DNA from: Dromiciops gliroides
Lineage: Eukaryota; Chordata; Mammalia; Microbiotheria; Microbiotheriidae
Assembly: GCF_019393635.1 (NCBI RefSeq)
Contig: NC_057862.1
Coordinates: 265,188,441-265,252,440, forward strand
DNA length: 64,000 bases
Direction: 5' to 3'
Shown piece by piece: positions 43,590 to 55,756 of this stretch (position 1 is the first letter of the stretch; every line of letters begins with the position of its first letter). Position numbers and translations under genes: made by a program. The notes beneath the pieces are model-generated. The model made no database searches and had not been told where the DNA came from. It was given only the letters and a program-made list of their open reading frames with translations.

Positions 43590-44364
43590 TGTAGGATGCA
43601 AAAAGGGGTTAATAGAAAAATCTAAGACCCAAGCTTTAATTCAGATATTAGCTCCAAAAGGGAGTTAGAGCCCAGTTAATGGATAACTTACAAGTCAGGA
43701 TGCTAGGTTATCCTACCCACAGTGATCAGTACCCATAATGGCACCATAAAGGGTCAGGTCATATAACAATTAGACTAAATGACAGCCTATAGAAATTTTT
43801 TTTTTTTTTTAGTGAGGCAATTGGGGTTAAGTGACTTGCCCAGGGTCACACAGCTAGTAAGTGTCTGAGGCCGGATTTGAACTCAGGACCTCCTGAATCC
43901 AGGGCCGGTGCTCTATCCACTGCGCCATCTAGCTGCCCCTGACAGCCTATAGAAATTCTAAAAGAAAAACGAAGGTATTTTGAAACTAGCCATGGGAATC
44001 AGAAAGAGACATGTAGAAAAGGCCAAATTTGTCCCCAGATTCACCTTATGACATGTAAACCCCCAAAACACACCTCCAAAGAAAAAGGTACCTGCCTCAG
44101 GGGTTGGCTTAGGACCCCAGAAACTCCAAATTAGGATAAACCCTCCCCTGTACCTCCCCAAGGTAGAGATTATTATAATGAGACTGACAATCAATTTATC
44201 TATACTATAAATATAACTGTCTTTCCTTTCCTTATTTGAGAGATACCTTTCCACTTTTCTGATCACTCACAGCATTGCAATAAAACTTGGGAAACTGAGT
44301 CACTTAGTCTTGTAATTGTTTTGGGATGACTCATGATCAATTTGACCCCAAATTCCATCCCACA
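43590..44364 (+). mobile_element. Solo LTR, with a SINE inside
   Basis: Ends TGTAGGAT and CCCACA; TATAAATATAAC near 44205 and AATAAAACTTGG near 44278 give orientation. Without the SINE it is about 630 bp. L1 flanks read AATCTTGA and AATCTGA, a likely short target duplication. Same family as 29020-29720. Confidence 0.8.
43798..43939 (-). mobile_element. WSINE1-like SINE
   Basis: TGACAGCCTATAGAAATT at 43780-43797 and 43940-43957, inside the solo LTR. Confidence 0.95.
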
Positions 44365-45347
44365 TCAATCTGATATAGGTTATATATGTACAATCCACAA
44401 GTGCTCTTTTTAATCAGTTCTTTCTTTGGGAGTGGATAGTATGCTTCATCATTAGTCCCTTGAAATTGTCTTAGATCATTGTATTGCTGAGAGTAGTTAA
44501 GTAATTCACAATTGCTCATAGAACAAATATTGCTGTCACTATGCACAATGTCCTCTCAGTTCTGCTCACTTCACTAATCATCAGTTCATATGAGTCTTTC
44601 CAGGTTTTTCTAGGATTGGGATGTCATTTCCTATAGCACAATACCATTCCACTACAATCATATAACACAGCTTCTTCAGTCATTTCTCAATTGATGGACA
44701 TTCCCTTGATTCCCAATTCTTAGCCACCACAAAGAGTTGCTATAAATATTTTTTGTACAATTTTTCCCCCTTTTCTCTTTTTCATGATTACTATTGTTAA
44801 CTGTTTACCTCCATCCTATTCCCTTCCCCATGATATTTACTCTAGTATCTATTTCCTTTCACCTATCCCTCTTCAAAACGGATTTGCTTCTGTCTGTCCC
44901 CTCCCCTAATCTGCCCTCCCTTCTTTTTCCCCCTCCTTATCCCCTTCCACTCCTATTTTCCTGCAGGATTAAATAAATTACTCCACCCAGTTCAGTGTGT
45001 TTGTTATTACCTCCTTGAGCCAATTCTGATGAGATTAAAGTCTTTGAGCCAATTCTGATGAGTGTTAGACTCATTTACTGCCCAGATTAAATAGATTATT
45101 CCCCCCAATTGGGTTGTGTGTGTTAATTCCTCCTGGAGCCCACTCTGATGAGATTAAGGTGTTTGAGCCTATTCTGATAAATGTAAAGTTCACTTACTTC
45201 CCTACTCCTCCCCCATCTCTTCCCCCACTCCATAAAACCTTTCCTATTTCTTTCATGTGGGATTTCACCCCATGCTACCCATGAAGACCCTTCCCCCTCC
45301 CCCAGTGCATTCTTCTCACCCCTCAATTTTACCCTAAAGATGTCATC

Positions 45348-45455
45348 ATGGGGCAGCTAGGTGGAAAAAGCATCCACCATGACTCAGGGGGACCCAAGCA
45401 AAAACCCAGCCTCAGACAAAAGACAGTCACCCACTGCATGACCCCAAGTATATCC
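45348..45455 (+). mobile_element. Degenerate SINE
   Basis: GGGGCAGCTAGGTGG, then GACTCAGGGGGACC, CAGCCTCAGACA and GCATGACCCC keep the order of the SINE with heavy damage. Confidence 0.6.
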
Positions 45456-46450
45456 TCCAACTCCATTTTTTTATGGTTATCTAGGTTCTTTTATTTGAAA
45501 ATCAAATTTTCCATTCAGTTCAGGTCTTTTCATCACAAATATCTGAAAGTCTTCTTTTTCATTAAAGTCCCATTTTTTTCCACTGAAAGATTATGCTGAG
45601 TTTTGCTGGGTAGGTGATTCTTGGTTGTAATCCCAATTCCTTTGCCCTCTGGAATATCATATTCCTTTAATGTAGAAGCTGCTTAGATTTTGTGCTTCCT
45701 GACTGGGGCTCCACAGTACTTGAATTCTTTCTTTTTGGCAGCTTGCAATATTTTCTCCTTGACCTGGGAGCTCTGGAATTTGGCTATAATATTCCTGGAA
45801 ATTTTCCTTTTGGGATCTCTTTCAGGAGGTGATCAGTGGATTCTTTCAATTTCTATTTTACTTTCTGCTTCTGGACTATCAGGGCAATTTTCTCTAACAA
45901 TTTCTTGGAACATGATGTCTAAGTTCTTTCCTTGATCATGGCTTTCAGGTAGACCAATAATTTTCAAATGATCTCTCCTGGATCTATTTTCAAAGTCAGT
46001 TGTTTTTCCAAGAAGATATTTTACATTGCCCTCTATTTTTTATTCATTTGGATTTGCTTTATTGTGTCTTGGTTTCTCATAAAGTCACTAGCTTCCATTT
46101 GTTCAATCCTAATTCTTAGGCAATTATTTTCATCAGAGAGCTTTTGTACCTCCTTTTCCATTTGGCTTTTCAAGCTGTTGCCTTTTTTCTCATGTCTTTC
46201 CTGCATCACACCCTCATTTCTCTTTCCATTTTTTCCTCTACCTCTCTAACTTTATCTTCAAAGTCCTTTTTGAGCACCTCTATGGCCTGAAACCAATTCA
46301 TATTTTTCTTGGAAGCTTTAGATATAGGGGCCCTGACATCTTCTTCTGAGGGTGCACCTCGATCTTCCTTGTCACTGAAAAAACTTTCTATGGTCCTCAC
46401 CTTTCTCTGTCTGCTCATCTTGCCTTTCTTTTGCTTGACTGTTAGCTCCT

Positions 46451-46954
46451 TAAAGTAGGGGCACTGTTTCCAGGCTAATATCTTTATCTTTCTTTTGTAT
46501 TTAATTATATCACTAGAAATCAAGAAAACTAACATTCCAGAATACCACATAGTGAACATGTGACAGCTTACTTAAACCCCTAGAAAATGATTGACATATA
46601 TATATATTCCTATCTAAAGGTATTTCATATTACCCCTTAAAGCAAAATTAATCTTTTAAGAGTGGAGAAGTTTAATAAGAAGTTGCTTCAAAATGCATAT
46701 AACCACCACAAATGATAGGCAGATAACCTTAGATGAAATTCATTCTACCTTATTAAGTAGCCTTTAAAATTTCACTCCCATTTCATAACAAAGAAAAACT
46801 CTTGTACAGAGTTGATAATAATTTATTATTTATTATTAATTATTGTAGATGATCTTAAGAATATTTATATCTTTACAAAGGAAATTTTACAAGATATTTT
46901 CTTTGTACAGTTGCCAATTTTCACTTTTTAAAATACCTATGTAAGCATTTGATT
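46451..46954. other. No recognised feature, AT-rich
   Basis: TTATTATTTATTATTAATTA near 46830. Possibly an old L2/MIR scrap near 46445-46490. Confidence 0.4.
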
Positions 46955-46969
46955 AAAACAATAATTGCA

Positions 46970-47109
46970 GGGCAGCTAGGTGGCACAGTGGATAGAGCAC
47001 CAGCCCTGGATTCAGGAGGACCTGAGTTCAAATCCGGCCTCAGACACTTAACACTTACTAGCTGTGTGACCCTGGGAAAGTCACTTAACCCCAGTTGCCC
47101 TGAAAAAAA
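46970..47109 (+). mobile_element. WSINE1-like SINE
   Basis: AAAACAATAATTGCA at 46955-46969 and right after the A-tail. Confidence 0.94.
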
Positions 47110-47522
47110 AAAACAATAATTGCAAATAGCTTAGTTAACAATCTCATAATTTTCATAAGTGATAACCAAATGATTTTAGGTGTGCTTCCTCTTAAATATG
47201 GGCAAAAGTTAGAAGTTTATAAGTTCTTAATTACAGTACTCCATAACATGTGATCAGCAAGGCTGATAGAATGACCTAACAGCTTCCTAAGCCATTCATT
47301 CCCTTTCCTTCTGTCTCCTGTTGTTTTTTTAATGGTATACTTTTGTTTTTTAGATATTTGAAATACAAATTTATTATTATCTAAACAAAAAAGGAATGGG
47401 AATAACAGTAACAAACAAAATTCAGCACTGAATGATGGTCATGGGACAGCAGCAGTCATATTTGAAATTCAAGGGGATATAATTGTGGTCTAAAACAGCT
47501 AAATACACAGGCCCAAAATATG

Positions 47523-47563
47523 AATTTTATATATATATATATATATATATACATATATATTAT
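47523..47563 (+). repeat. (TA)n microsatellite
   Basis: About 20 TA units with two interruptions. 47125-47520 on its left shows nothing recognisable. Confidence 0.9.
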
Positions 47564-47569
47564 AGGTTT

Positions 47570-48397
47570 TCTTTTTTTTATAATTTTATTTTCCAAAATA
47601 TATGTAAAAAAAACTTTTGACATCAATTTTTAAAACCTTTGTGTTCCAACTTCTCTTCCTCTTTCCCTTTCTACCCCCACCCACAAGAACTCAAGCAATT
47701 CAAAATAAGTTATACATGAGTAGTCATGGAAAAATTCCCACATTAGCTAGGTTGTGAGAGAAAACAGTAAAAAAACAAAACTTCAGATTAAGTAATTGTC
47801 AAAGAAAAAAAAATTTAAATGTGTTTCCATCTATTTTCAGATACCATCAATTCTTTCTCTGTAGATGGATTGCAATTTTCATAAGTCCTTCAGGGTTATA
47901 TTGGATCATTGCCTTGCTGAAAATAACCACATGCTTCCCAACAGATCATCTTACACTATTCTGTTATTTTGTATACAGTACATTTCACTCTGCTTCAGTT
48001 CATGTAGGTCTTTCCAGGGTTTTCTGATAGTATCCTGTTCATCATAACCTGTATATAGTACCTTAAACTTGACAAAGAATTTTCTTCATAAAAGCCCAGC
48101 AAAGTAGGTACCATATGTTTTGCCATTATAATCAATCATCATAACTATTTCCCTCCATCCTATTCCCTTTCCATGATATATAGTCTATTTTCTATCTTCT
48201 TTTACCCTCTTCCTCTTCAAAAGTGTTTTAGTTCTGACTGTCCCCTCCCCCACTTTGCACTCTCTTTTTTTCCCCTTATCCTCTTCCCCTCCTACTTTCC
48301 TGTAGGGTTAAATAGATAACTCCTCTCAACTGGGTGTGAATATTATTCCCTCCTTGAATCCACTCCAATGAGATCAGGGTCCCTGAGCTAGTTCTGT
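47570..48397 (-). mobile_element. L1 3' end joined to ORF1-ORF2 spacer, ORF2 absent
   Basis: 3'-UTR and the last ORF2 bases at 47570-48060, then from about 48140 the same pyrimidine-rich spacer as 44800-45000 (CCTCCATCCTATTCCCTTTC). A further L1 3'-UTR scrap lies at 48398-48460. Confidence 0.7.
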
Positions 48398-48469
48398 GTT
48401 CTAAATTTTTCTTCCTCCCTCCCTCCTCAACCTTCCCTATGAAATCAAGCAATTTAATATGTCATACTT

Positions 48470-49745
48470 ACCATCAGGTGAGAGGGCTGAACAGCTGGCC
48501 TGGGGGGAGGGGTGGAAAACACATGGGTGTCTATGGGACCTGAGGAGAAGTTCGGATATCCCACCCTAGCAGGGAACCAGGAAGAAATCTTGAGTGGCAG
48601 GAAGCCCAGGTTGGGGAAGGGTGCAGGCTCATCAAAGCCAGAAACCACCACAGCACTCTGCTGGCTGGTTAACTAACAAGTTGGCTTGAGGTTACCTTCA
48701 GACCAGAGAACAGGCCAGGCAAGAGGAAAAACCTGCCCTCCCTCAAACCAAAACACCTGGGACCCTCTAAAGCTTGACACAGTGTAGCTTTCAAGTAGGG
48801 CCCCACTGTAAGAGGGAGCTAAAAGTCAAGTAAAAAATGGCAAGATGAGCAAGCAAAGAAAGTTGAGAACTACCAAAAGTTTCTTTAGTGACAAGGAAGA
48901 TCGAGGTGCACCCTCAGATGAGGATAACAACCTCAGGGCCCCTACATCCAAAGCTTCCAAGAAAAATATGAATTGGTCTCAGGCCATGGAAGCACTCAAA
49001 ATGGACTTTGAAGAGAAAGTAGGAAAGATAGAAGGAAGATTTAGAGAGGTGGAAGAAAGAATGGAAAGAGAAATGAGAGCAATGCAGGAGAGCTATGAGA
49101 AAAAAGTCAACAGCTTGAAAAGCCAAATGGAAAAAGAGATAAAAAAGCTGTCTGATGAAAATTATTGCCTAAGAACTAGGATTGAACCAATGGAAGCTAG
49201 TGACTTTATGAGAAACCAAGACACAGTAAAGCAAATCCAAATGAATTAAAAAAATAGAGGGCAATATGAAATATCTCCTTGGAAAAACAACTGACCTGGA
49301 AAATAGATCCAGGAGAGGTAATTTGAAAATCATTGGACTACCTGAAAGCCATTACCAAAATAAGAGTTTAGACACCATCCTCCAAGAGATTGTGAGGGAA
49401 AATTGCCCTGATATTCTTGAAGCAGAAGGTAAAATAGAAATTGAAAGAATCCACCGATCACCTCCTGAAAGAGATCCCAAAAGGAAAACTCCCAGGAATA
49501 TTATCGCCAAATTCCAGAGCTCCCAGGTCAAGGAGAAAATATTGCAAGCTGCCAAAAAGAAAGAATTCAAGTACTGTGGAGCCCCAGTCAGGATAGCACA
49601 AAATCTAGCAGCTTCTACATTAAAGGACCAGAGGGCATGGAATATGATATTCCAGAGGGCAAAGGAACTGGGGCTATAGCCAAGAATCACATACCCAGCA
49701 AAACTGAACATAATCTTTCAGGGGAAAAAACAAGAATTCAGTGAA
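48470..49745 (+). mobile_element. L1 5'-UTR and nearly complete ORF1
   Basis: The 5'-UTR leads to ORF1 at 48845. The first open segment has 134 codons (48845-49249): MSKQRKLRTTKSFFSDKED, a charged coiled coil with EVEERMEREMRAMQE, then KEIKKLSDENYCLRTRIEPM. After one frame break, 137 codons follow (49266-49679) holding the RRM-like core GNLKIIGLPE and the C-terminal domain (IERIHRSPPERDPKRKTPRN, AKELGL). L1 ORF1p is an RNA-binding trimeric chaperone. One break makes this copy non-coding. The L1 stops near 49745 without ORF2. Confidence 0.92.
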
Positions 49746-50289
49746 AGACAAGCGATCTTTGGTTAAAACAATCCTTTCTCTTTTCATGGTCAGAAATGTC
49801 AAGGAAGGGTTAATAAGCAGTTGATGTCAAGTGCAAACCTTTGCCTATTTTTTTTTCTTTCTTCACTCTGAGCTGCCTTCCTTCATTGCCCTAGAACAAT
49901 GGAGCTATCAATCTTATTTTTAAAAGATTTTATATAATAATCACAATAACAAATATCTTTACCATATCCAATATTTATGTAGTGTCAGATTTAATAAGGC
50001 TTTCCTAGAAATTTATCCTAAAAGGTGATGGACCTAGTTGGAAACTGAAGTCAAAAGCTGAAAGTTGTTCTTAGGACAATTTAGTCCAATGATTAGAGAT
50101 TGATTTTTTTTAAAAAATAGGAATAAAAATCTTTTTTCTTTGTAATTTCTACCTTTTAACTAAAACCAAATCACTGTACTTTTACTGAGCATGTGGCCAG
50201 ATCTTAAAGTTTTAAAATACAGATGAAGATATTTTAAAAGGTTCCTTACTATGCCAACTTCAGAGAAAACTATTATTACTGTCTTCTAT
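49746..50289. other. No recognised feature
   Basis: AT-rich sequence between two L1 pieces of opposite orientation. Confidence 0.4.
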
Positions 50290-51178
50290 ATTTTTTCTTT
50301 CTTAAATAATAAACATCTCTATTTATAGTTTTGAGTTCCAAATTTCATCCCTCCTTCCCTCCCTGAGGCAGTAAGCAATGGGTTATACATGGGGAATTAT
50401 GTAAAACATTAACTTATTAGTCATTTTGTCAAGAAAACTTGAATAAAAGGAAAAATGAAAGAAAGTGAAAAATAGCATGTGTTCCATCAATATCAGTTCT
50501 TTCTTTGGAGATGGAGAGTCCTTTGGGACTATTTGGATCATTGTATTGCTGAGAATAGTTAAGTCATTCACAGTTCTTCATCAAACAATATTGCTATCTC
50601 TGTGAACAATGTTCTCTTGGTTCTGCTCACTTCACTATACATCAGTTCATACAAGTCTTTCCAGGCCTTTCTGAAATCATCTTGCTTGTCATTTCTTATA
50701 TATTCCATCACCATCACCACAGTTTGTTTAGCTATTCTCCAATTGATGGGCATTCCTTTGATTTCCATCCAATTCTTAGCCACTACAAAAAGAGGTGCTA
50801 GAAATATTTTTGTACAAATAGGTCTTTTTCTCTTTTTGGGAGACGTCTTTGGGATATAAACCTAGCAGTGGTATTGCTATGCCCTTTGGGCATAGTTCCA
50901 AATTGCTCTCCAGAATGATTGGATCTTTTCACAACTCCACCAACTTTAGATTAGCATCCCAGCTTTCCCACATCCCCTCCAACAACCAATATTTTCCTTT
51001 TTTGTTATATTTGCCACTCTGATAGATAGTGATCTAGAGCATTTTTTCATATGATTATAGATAGCTTTAATTTATTTGTCTGAAAACTGCCTTTTCATAT
51101 CCTTTGACCATTTATCAATTGGGGAATGATTTGTATTTTTATAAATTTGACTCAGTTCTCTATATAATTAAGAATGAG

Positions 51179-51347
51179 GGGGCAGCTAGGTGGTGCAGTG
51201 AATAAAGCACCGGCCCTGGATTCAGGAGGACTTGAGTTCAAATCCAGCCTTAGACACTTGACACTAACTAGCTGTGTGACCCTGGACAAGTCACTTAACC
51301 CTCATTGCCCCACTAAAAAAACCCCAAAAAAACCCAACAACAACACA
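51179..51347 (+). mobile_element. WSINE1-like SINE, first of a tandem pair
   Basis: AAGAATGAG at 51170-51178 on the left and 51348-51356 on the right; tail with CCC and AACAAC interruptions. Confidence 0.94.
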
Positions 51348-51356
51348 AAGAATGAG

Positions 51357-51508
51357 GGGGCAGCTAGGTGGCACAGTGGATAGAGCACCGACCCTAGATT
51401 CAGGAGGACCTGAGTTCAAATCTGGCCTCAGACACTTGACACTTACTAGCTGTGTGACCCTGGGCAAGTCACATAACCCCAATTGCCTCACAAAAAAGAA
51501 AAAGAAAA
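51357..51508 (+). mobile_element. WSINE1-like SINE, second of a tandem pair
   Basis: AAGAATGAG at 51348-51356 and again at 51509-51517. Its tail (AAAAAAGAAAAAG) differs from its neighbour's. Confidence 0.94.
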
Positions 51509-52482
51509 AAGAATGAGGCCTTTTTGAGAGATACTTGTTTCAAAAATTCTTTCCCAGTTTTTCTGCTTCCTTTGTAATCTTGGTTATATTAGTTTTGTTT
51601 GTGCAAAAACTTTTATATAATTTTATATAATCAAAGTTATCTATTTTACATTTTGTATTGCTCTCTATTGGTGCTAAATTCTTCCTCTCTCCATAAATTC
51701 GACAGGCAATATGGAACCACTGATGTTTATTGAGGGGTGTGTAGGTGTCTCTGTATGTGTGTGTGTGTGTGTGAATTAGTGCTTGAATGAAAGGTGGATT
51801 GGAGTGGGGAGAAACTTGAAGCAGTTATTACATACCCACCAGCAGGCTATTGTAATAGTCCAGGTGTGAGATGAGTGGAGAAAAAGGGGTGTATTCAAGA
51901 GATGTTACAGAGGTGAAATTGACAAACCTTGGATATGGAGGATGAGAGTGAGGAATACAGGATGACTCCTAGGTTGGGAGCCTCAGAGACTAAGAAGCCT
52001 TCTACAATAATAAGGAATGTAGGAGAGGAGAAGGTTTAAGGTTTCAGTTTTAGATGTCTACTGGACACCCAATTTGAAAGGCTGTTGGAGATAAGAGATT
52101 GGAGAGACTGGGTCAGAAAAGGTAAATTTGAGAATCAGCATAATTAATTAAATTATTAACTATTAATTAATTAAATCCTTGACCTCTGATGAGATCACCA
52201 AATGAAGTAGAATAGAGGGAGGAAAAAAAAGAATAGAGGGAAAAGAAAAGACCCAGGACAGAACCCTGAAGCATACCTACAATTAGAAGGCATGATCTGG
52301 AAGGGGATCCAGGAAAAGAGATCTCTATCTCTTTTCATCAGGAATGGTCAGATAGATAGGAAGACAGAGTAATGTCCTGAAAACCTAGAGAAGAGACAGT
52401 ATAAAAGAGAATAATCCAGTGTCAAAGACTACAAGAATGAGGGTTGAGAAAAGGTCATTGGATTTGTTGAAGGGGAAGGGGA

Positions 52483-52607
52483 AGGCAATGGGAATTGTGA
52501 CTTGCCCAAGGTCACAAAGCTAGTAAGTGTCTGAAGCTGGATTTGAACTCAGGTCTTCCTGACTCCTGGACCCGTGTTCTGTCCCACTTAGCTGTCCCCC
52601 TTTTTTT
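52483..52607 (-). mobile_element. Old CORE-SINE, worn
   Basis: GTGACTTGCCCAAGGTCACA, GGATTTGAACTCAGG and CACTTAGCTGTCCCC. Confidence 0.8.
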
Positions 52608-52732
52608 TGGTGGGGGGGAAGGGAGAGCAAATGGGATTAAGTGACAGCTAGAGAAAAGGTCATTGGATTTGGCAACTGAGAGCTTTAATAATTTTGGAGA
52701 GAGCTGTTTCAGTGGTCAAAAGTCATTGTAAA

Positions 52733-52881
52733 TGGGGGCACAGTGGATAAAGCACTGGCCCTGGATTCAGAAGAACCTGAGTTCAAATCCAGCCTCAGAC
52801 ATTTGACACTTACTAGCTGTATGACCCTGGGCAAGTCACTTAACCCTCATTGCCCTGCAAAAAAACCCCAAAAAGCAAAAA
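52733..52881 (+). mobile_element. WSINE1-like SINE, head shortened
   Basis: CAAAAGTCATTGTAA at 52717-52731 and 52882-52896. The head begins at GGGGGCACAGTGG. Confidence 0.93.
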
Positions 52882-54734
52882 CAAAAGTCATTGTAAGGGA
52901 TTAAGAAGAGAGTGAGGGGAGGGAAAGTGTAGGCAGCTGTTAGATATGGCCTTTTTGAGGGGTTTATTTAAACAGAGGAGAAGAGATACATGACAATAAT
53001 TAACAAAGATGGAAAGATGAAGTGAGGGTTTTTTCAGGATAGGGGAGACACGGGTATCTTTGTAGGCAGTAGGAACTGAGAATATAAGTGAAAATGTTGG
53101 GGTGACAAAAGGGAAAATCTGTTGGTGGAGACAGGAGGAATGGAATCTCTTGAACAAGTAGAAGGTTAGACTTGGTAAAGAGTAAGACTACTTCATCATG
53201 TAAGACAGGGATGAAGGAGGAAAAAGTGGCAGAAGGCACCTGAGTGAAAGACAAAGAGCTTCATGGCAAATGTTCTCAATGTTTTCTGTAAAATATGAGG
53301 CAAAATTCTCAGCAGAGAGAGTGGGCGGAGGGGAATCATGAGAGGTTTGAGAAGGGATGAAAAGATTTTGAAGAATTGCTGTAGAGAGTGGGATAGTGAG
53401 TTGATAATGAAGGTATGAAAGGATTGCCTGGCAGCAGTGAGGACCCAGTTGAGTTGTGACATAAATTTGTAGTGGACCCAGTCAGAATGGTTGCATGATT
53501 TTTTCCACCTTTATTCAGCTACATGTATGTAGGAGCAAAGGTGGTGAATGGTGTGAGTAATCCAAGGCTGAGGCTTGGCTGGGCATAATCAGCAATGTAA
53601 TACGTGGGCTAGGGAATCAAGAGAGGAGGACAGTATAAAGTTGAATTATTTCACCAAGGAATCAAGATAGGGAGAAGAGGAGAGAATGGCTAGTGCCAGG
53701 GAGATGGCCTGGGAGAGAATTGAGGGGCAAAGGAACTGGAGGTCATCATACAGGTGAAGAATAGGGTTTTATAAGGGAAGGCCCAGGGAGAAGTGAAAAA
53801 GCCAATAGATTAGGGAATTTCAGGATTCTTGAACATGGAGATGGTACATTTGTGTGTGATGGCAAGATCAAGATGTGACTATCTTTGTGTATAGCTGAGG
53901 TGAGGTGGAAGAGTAACCCATGGGAGATGAGTAGGTTAAGGAATTGAGTAGCTAGGGTATCTAAGGGAGAATAAATATATGTCATTGTCCCCTAGGACAA
54001 AGGCAGGAGTTGGGAAGGAAAGAATAATTTTAAATCAGCTATCATACTCACTGAGGAAGTGACCTGGGGGTTTGTAGACAACAACTATTAGGATTTTTAT
54101 TGGGTGGTAAATATGAATAGCATGCATCTCAATGGGAGAAAGGTTACCAAGGGATGAAGGAAGGGGGAGAACCTAGAAGTAGTGATGGAGAACAAGGAGT
54201 ATTGCCATTCCCCCATCTTGACCGAGCCTAAGAGAGTGCAGCCAGTACTGAAAAGGATGGCCAAAGGATGTCATCAGGGAGAAGCCATGTTTCAGTAAGA
54301 GGTGGTAGATGTAAGGAGTGGGAAAGGAAAAGATTTAGGATGAAGGGAAGTTTGTTGTCTATGGAACAGGCATTCCAAAGGGTACAGTGGAAGGGCTGGG
54401 TAAGTTGGGATAAAATTTGGGGTGGGAGGGTTGAGGGATATGGGAATGAGGAATTAAGTGGTAGGGAATATGGAATAGGGTTTAGATAATGATCAACAGG
54501 AGTTTAGATGGGATGTGAAGGGTATGACAAAGTGTGAGAATATATGCATATCATTATTGAGTTGAAGGCTACCCTCAAAGGATAAGTACAGCAGGAGGTC
54601 TGAAGTCAAAGGGAGAATGCCATGTGCTAGTACAGATGGAAATGGTTGCTTTAGGGCAGATGGAAGGTGTCTGGCTTGGCCCCAAACAGCCTTTCCTCTG
54701 GGATATGGTGTACCCATCATGTTTTTGGTGCCAT

Positions 54735-54965
54735 AGAGAAGCATTGTAGCATATGGATAGGGAGCTAGCCTGAAAGACAGGAAGACCTGGGTTCAAGTCC
54801 TACCTCTTAAACATACTGGCCATGTGACACTGCACAAATCACTTGACTTTTCAGTACTATAAACAACTCCCTAAGACAGGTTGCAGACAAGATACAAATC
54901 TGCATTGATTGATAGTTTCCTCTTCTGAGAATATCTCATATCAATAATTTCACAGGTTCTCATCC
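54735..54965 (+). mobile_element. Old CORE-SINE (Mon1/Ther-like)
   Basis: GCATTGTAGCATATGGATAG, ACCTGGGTTCAAGTCC, CATGTGACACTGCACAAATC and a 3' part with CTGCATTGATTGATAGTTTC. The tail differs from MIR and from the RTE-tailed SINEs. Confidence 0.7.
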
Positions 54966-55556
54966 CTTGCCTTAAGGTTTCATTGCATTAATATACAACA
55001 ATTAGGTCTTATTTATAGCTTATTTTCAATATTTTACTACTATTTGAAAAAGCGAGTACAATTATTTTTTTACTATTAGGTCCTTTGTTTTTCCTTTCTC
55101 ATTTTCTCTTTAGGATAAAGTCCTAGCAATGGAACGACTTAAACAAAGTCTTGCTTTTCACAGCTGGAAGACTGGAAAGAAGCATTATGGGAGATGGGAG
55201 TTACATGGGATAGGGGAACCCAAGTACTTTTGATTACTAGAGACAGTAAAAATGGCACTCTATATTTTTACCCAAGGGAAAGGAAAGGAAAACCTTAGAT
55301 ACAGTTTAGTTCTACCTTTTGGCAAGTTTTTTTTTTTAACTACTAATACATCAAAACCACCCCCAAACAGAAGAGAACCTGGAATTTTTGGACCAGATCT
55401 CAAACCCAGGTTCTTTCTGTATCTCTGTATACCAACCAAAACAGTGTTCCTCCTTTCTGATGCTCCCTGTTTGCAAACAAGGCAACACACAGACCAACAG
55501 GAGTTAGTTTGATTGGATTTAACTAGCTGACAGAAGAAATTCAAGCTACTGAAACA
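54966..55556. other. No clear feature
   Basis: Part near 55070-55135 is weakly L1 ORF2-like on the minus strand; the rest is not recognised. Confidence 0.35.
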
Positions 55557-55576
55557 GAAATTAGAAAAGTAACTTT

Positions 55577-55737
55577 AGGGGCAGCTAGATGGTGCAGTGG
55601 ATAGAGCACCGGCCCTGGAGTCAGGAGGACCTGAGTTCAAATCTGGCCTCAGACACTTAACCCTTACTAGCTGTGTGACCCTGGGCAAGTCACTTAACCC
55701 CAATTGCCTAAAAAAAAAAAAAAAGAAACAAAAATAA
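55577..55737 (+). mobile_element. WSINE1-like SINE
   Basis: Perfect 19-bp duplication at 55558-55576 and 55738-55756 (AAATTAGAAAAGTAACTTT), the longest in the window. Confidence 0.96.
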
Positions 55738-55756
55738 AAATTAGAAAAGTAACTTT

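Larger units (their letters stand above)
42655..46450 (-). mobile_element. L1 lacking most of ORF2, split by three retroelements
   Basis: Pieces at 42655-42705, 43071-43090, 43501-43589 and from 44365 read as one L1 3'-UTR/ORF2 end. At about 44790 the sequence passes directly to the pyrimidine-rich spacer (CCTCCATCCTATTCC) and then to ORF1, whose ATG is at 46418. ORF1 text includes RTIESFFSDKEDRGAPSEED and SKASKKNMNWFQAIEVLKKD. It is truncated just 5' of ORF1. Confidence 0.75.
50290..51665 (-). mobile_element. L1 3'-UTR and ORF2 C-terminal part
   Basis: Shares long blocks with 3457-4747 (TCTTTTTGGGAGA, TATAAACCTAGCAGTGGTAT, TTTGGGCATAGTTCC). Two plus-strand SINEs interrupt it near the right end. 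Confidence 0.88.
51690..54490 (-). mobile_element. L2 LINE, long copy (about 2.8 kb)
   Basis: The minus strand shows L2 RT text: PTAYKDTRVSPILKKPSLHL and AISNSCLHFPSPHSLLNPLQ. Plus-strand landmarks (GCTATTGTAATAGTCCAGGT, GATGACTCCTAGGTTGGGAG, AAGGTCATTGGATTTG) follow the L2 coding order in reverse. The part near 54060-54150 is upstream coding, probably the endonuclease. Most of a full L2 is present but decayed. Confidence 0.85.

Noticed and set aside
48464-48485. ATACTTACC resembling the 5' end of U1 snRNA
   Set aside because: Identity stops after about nine bases; the rest is L1 5'-UTR.
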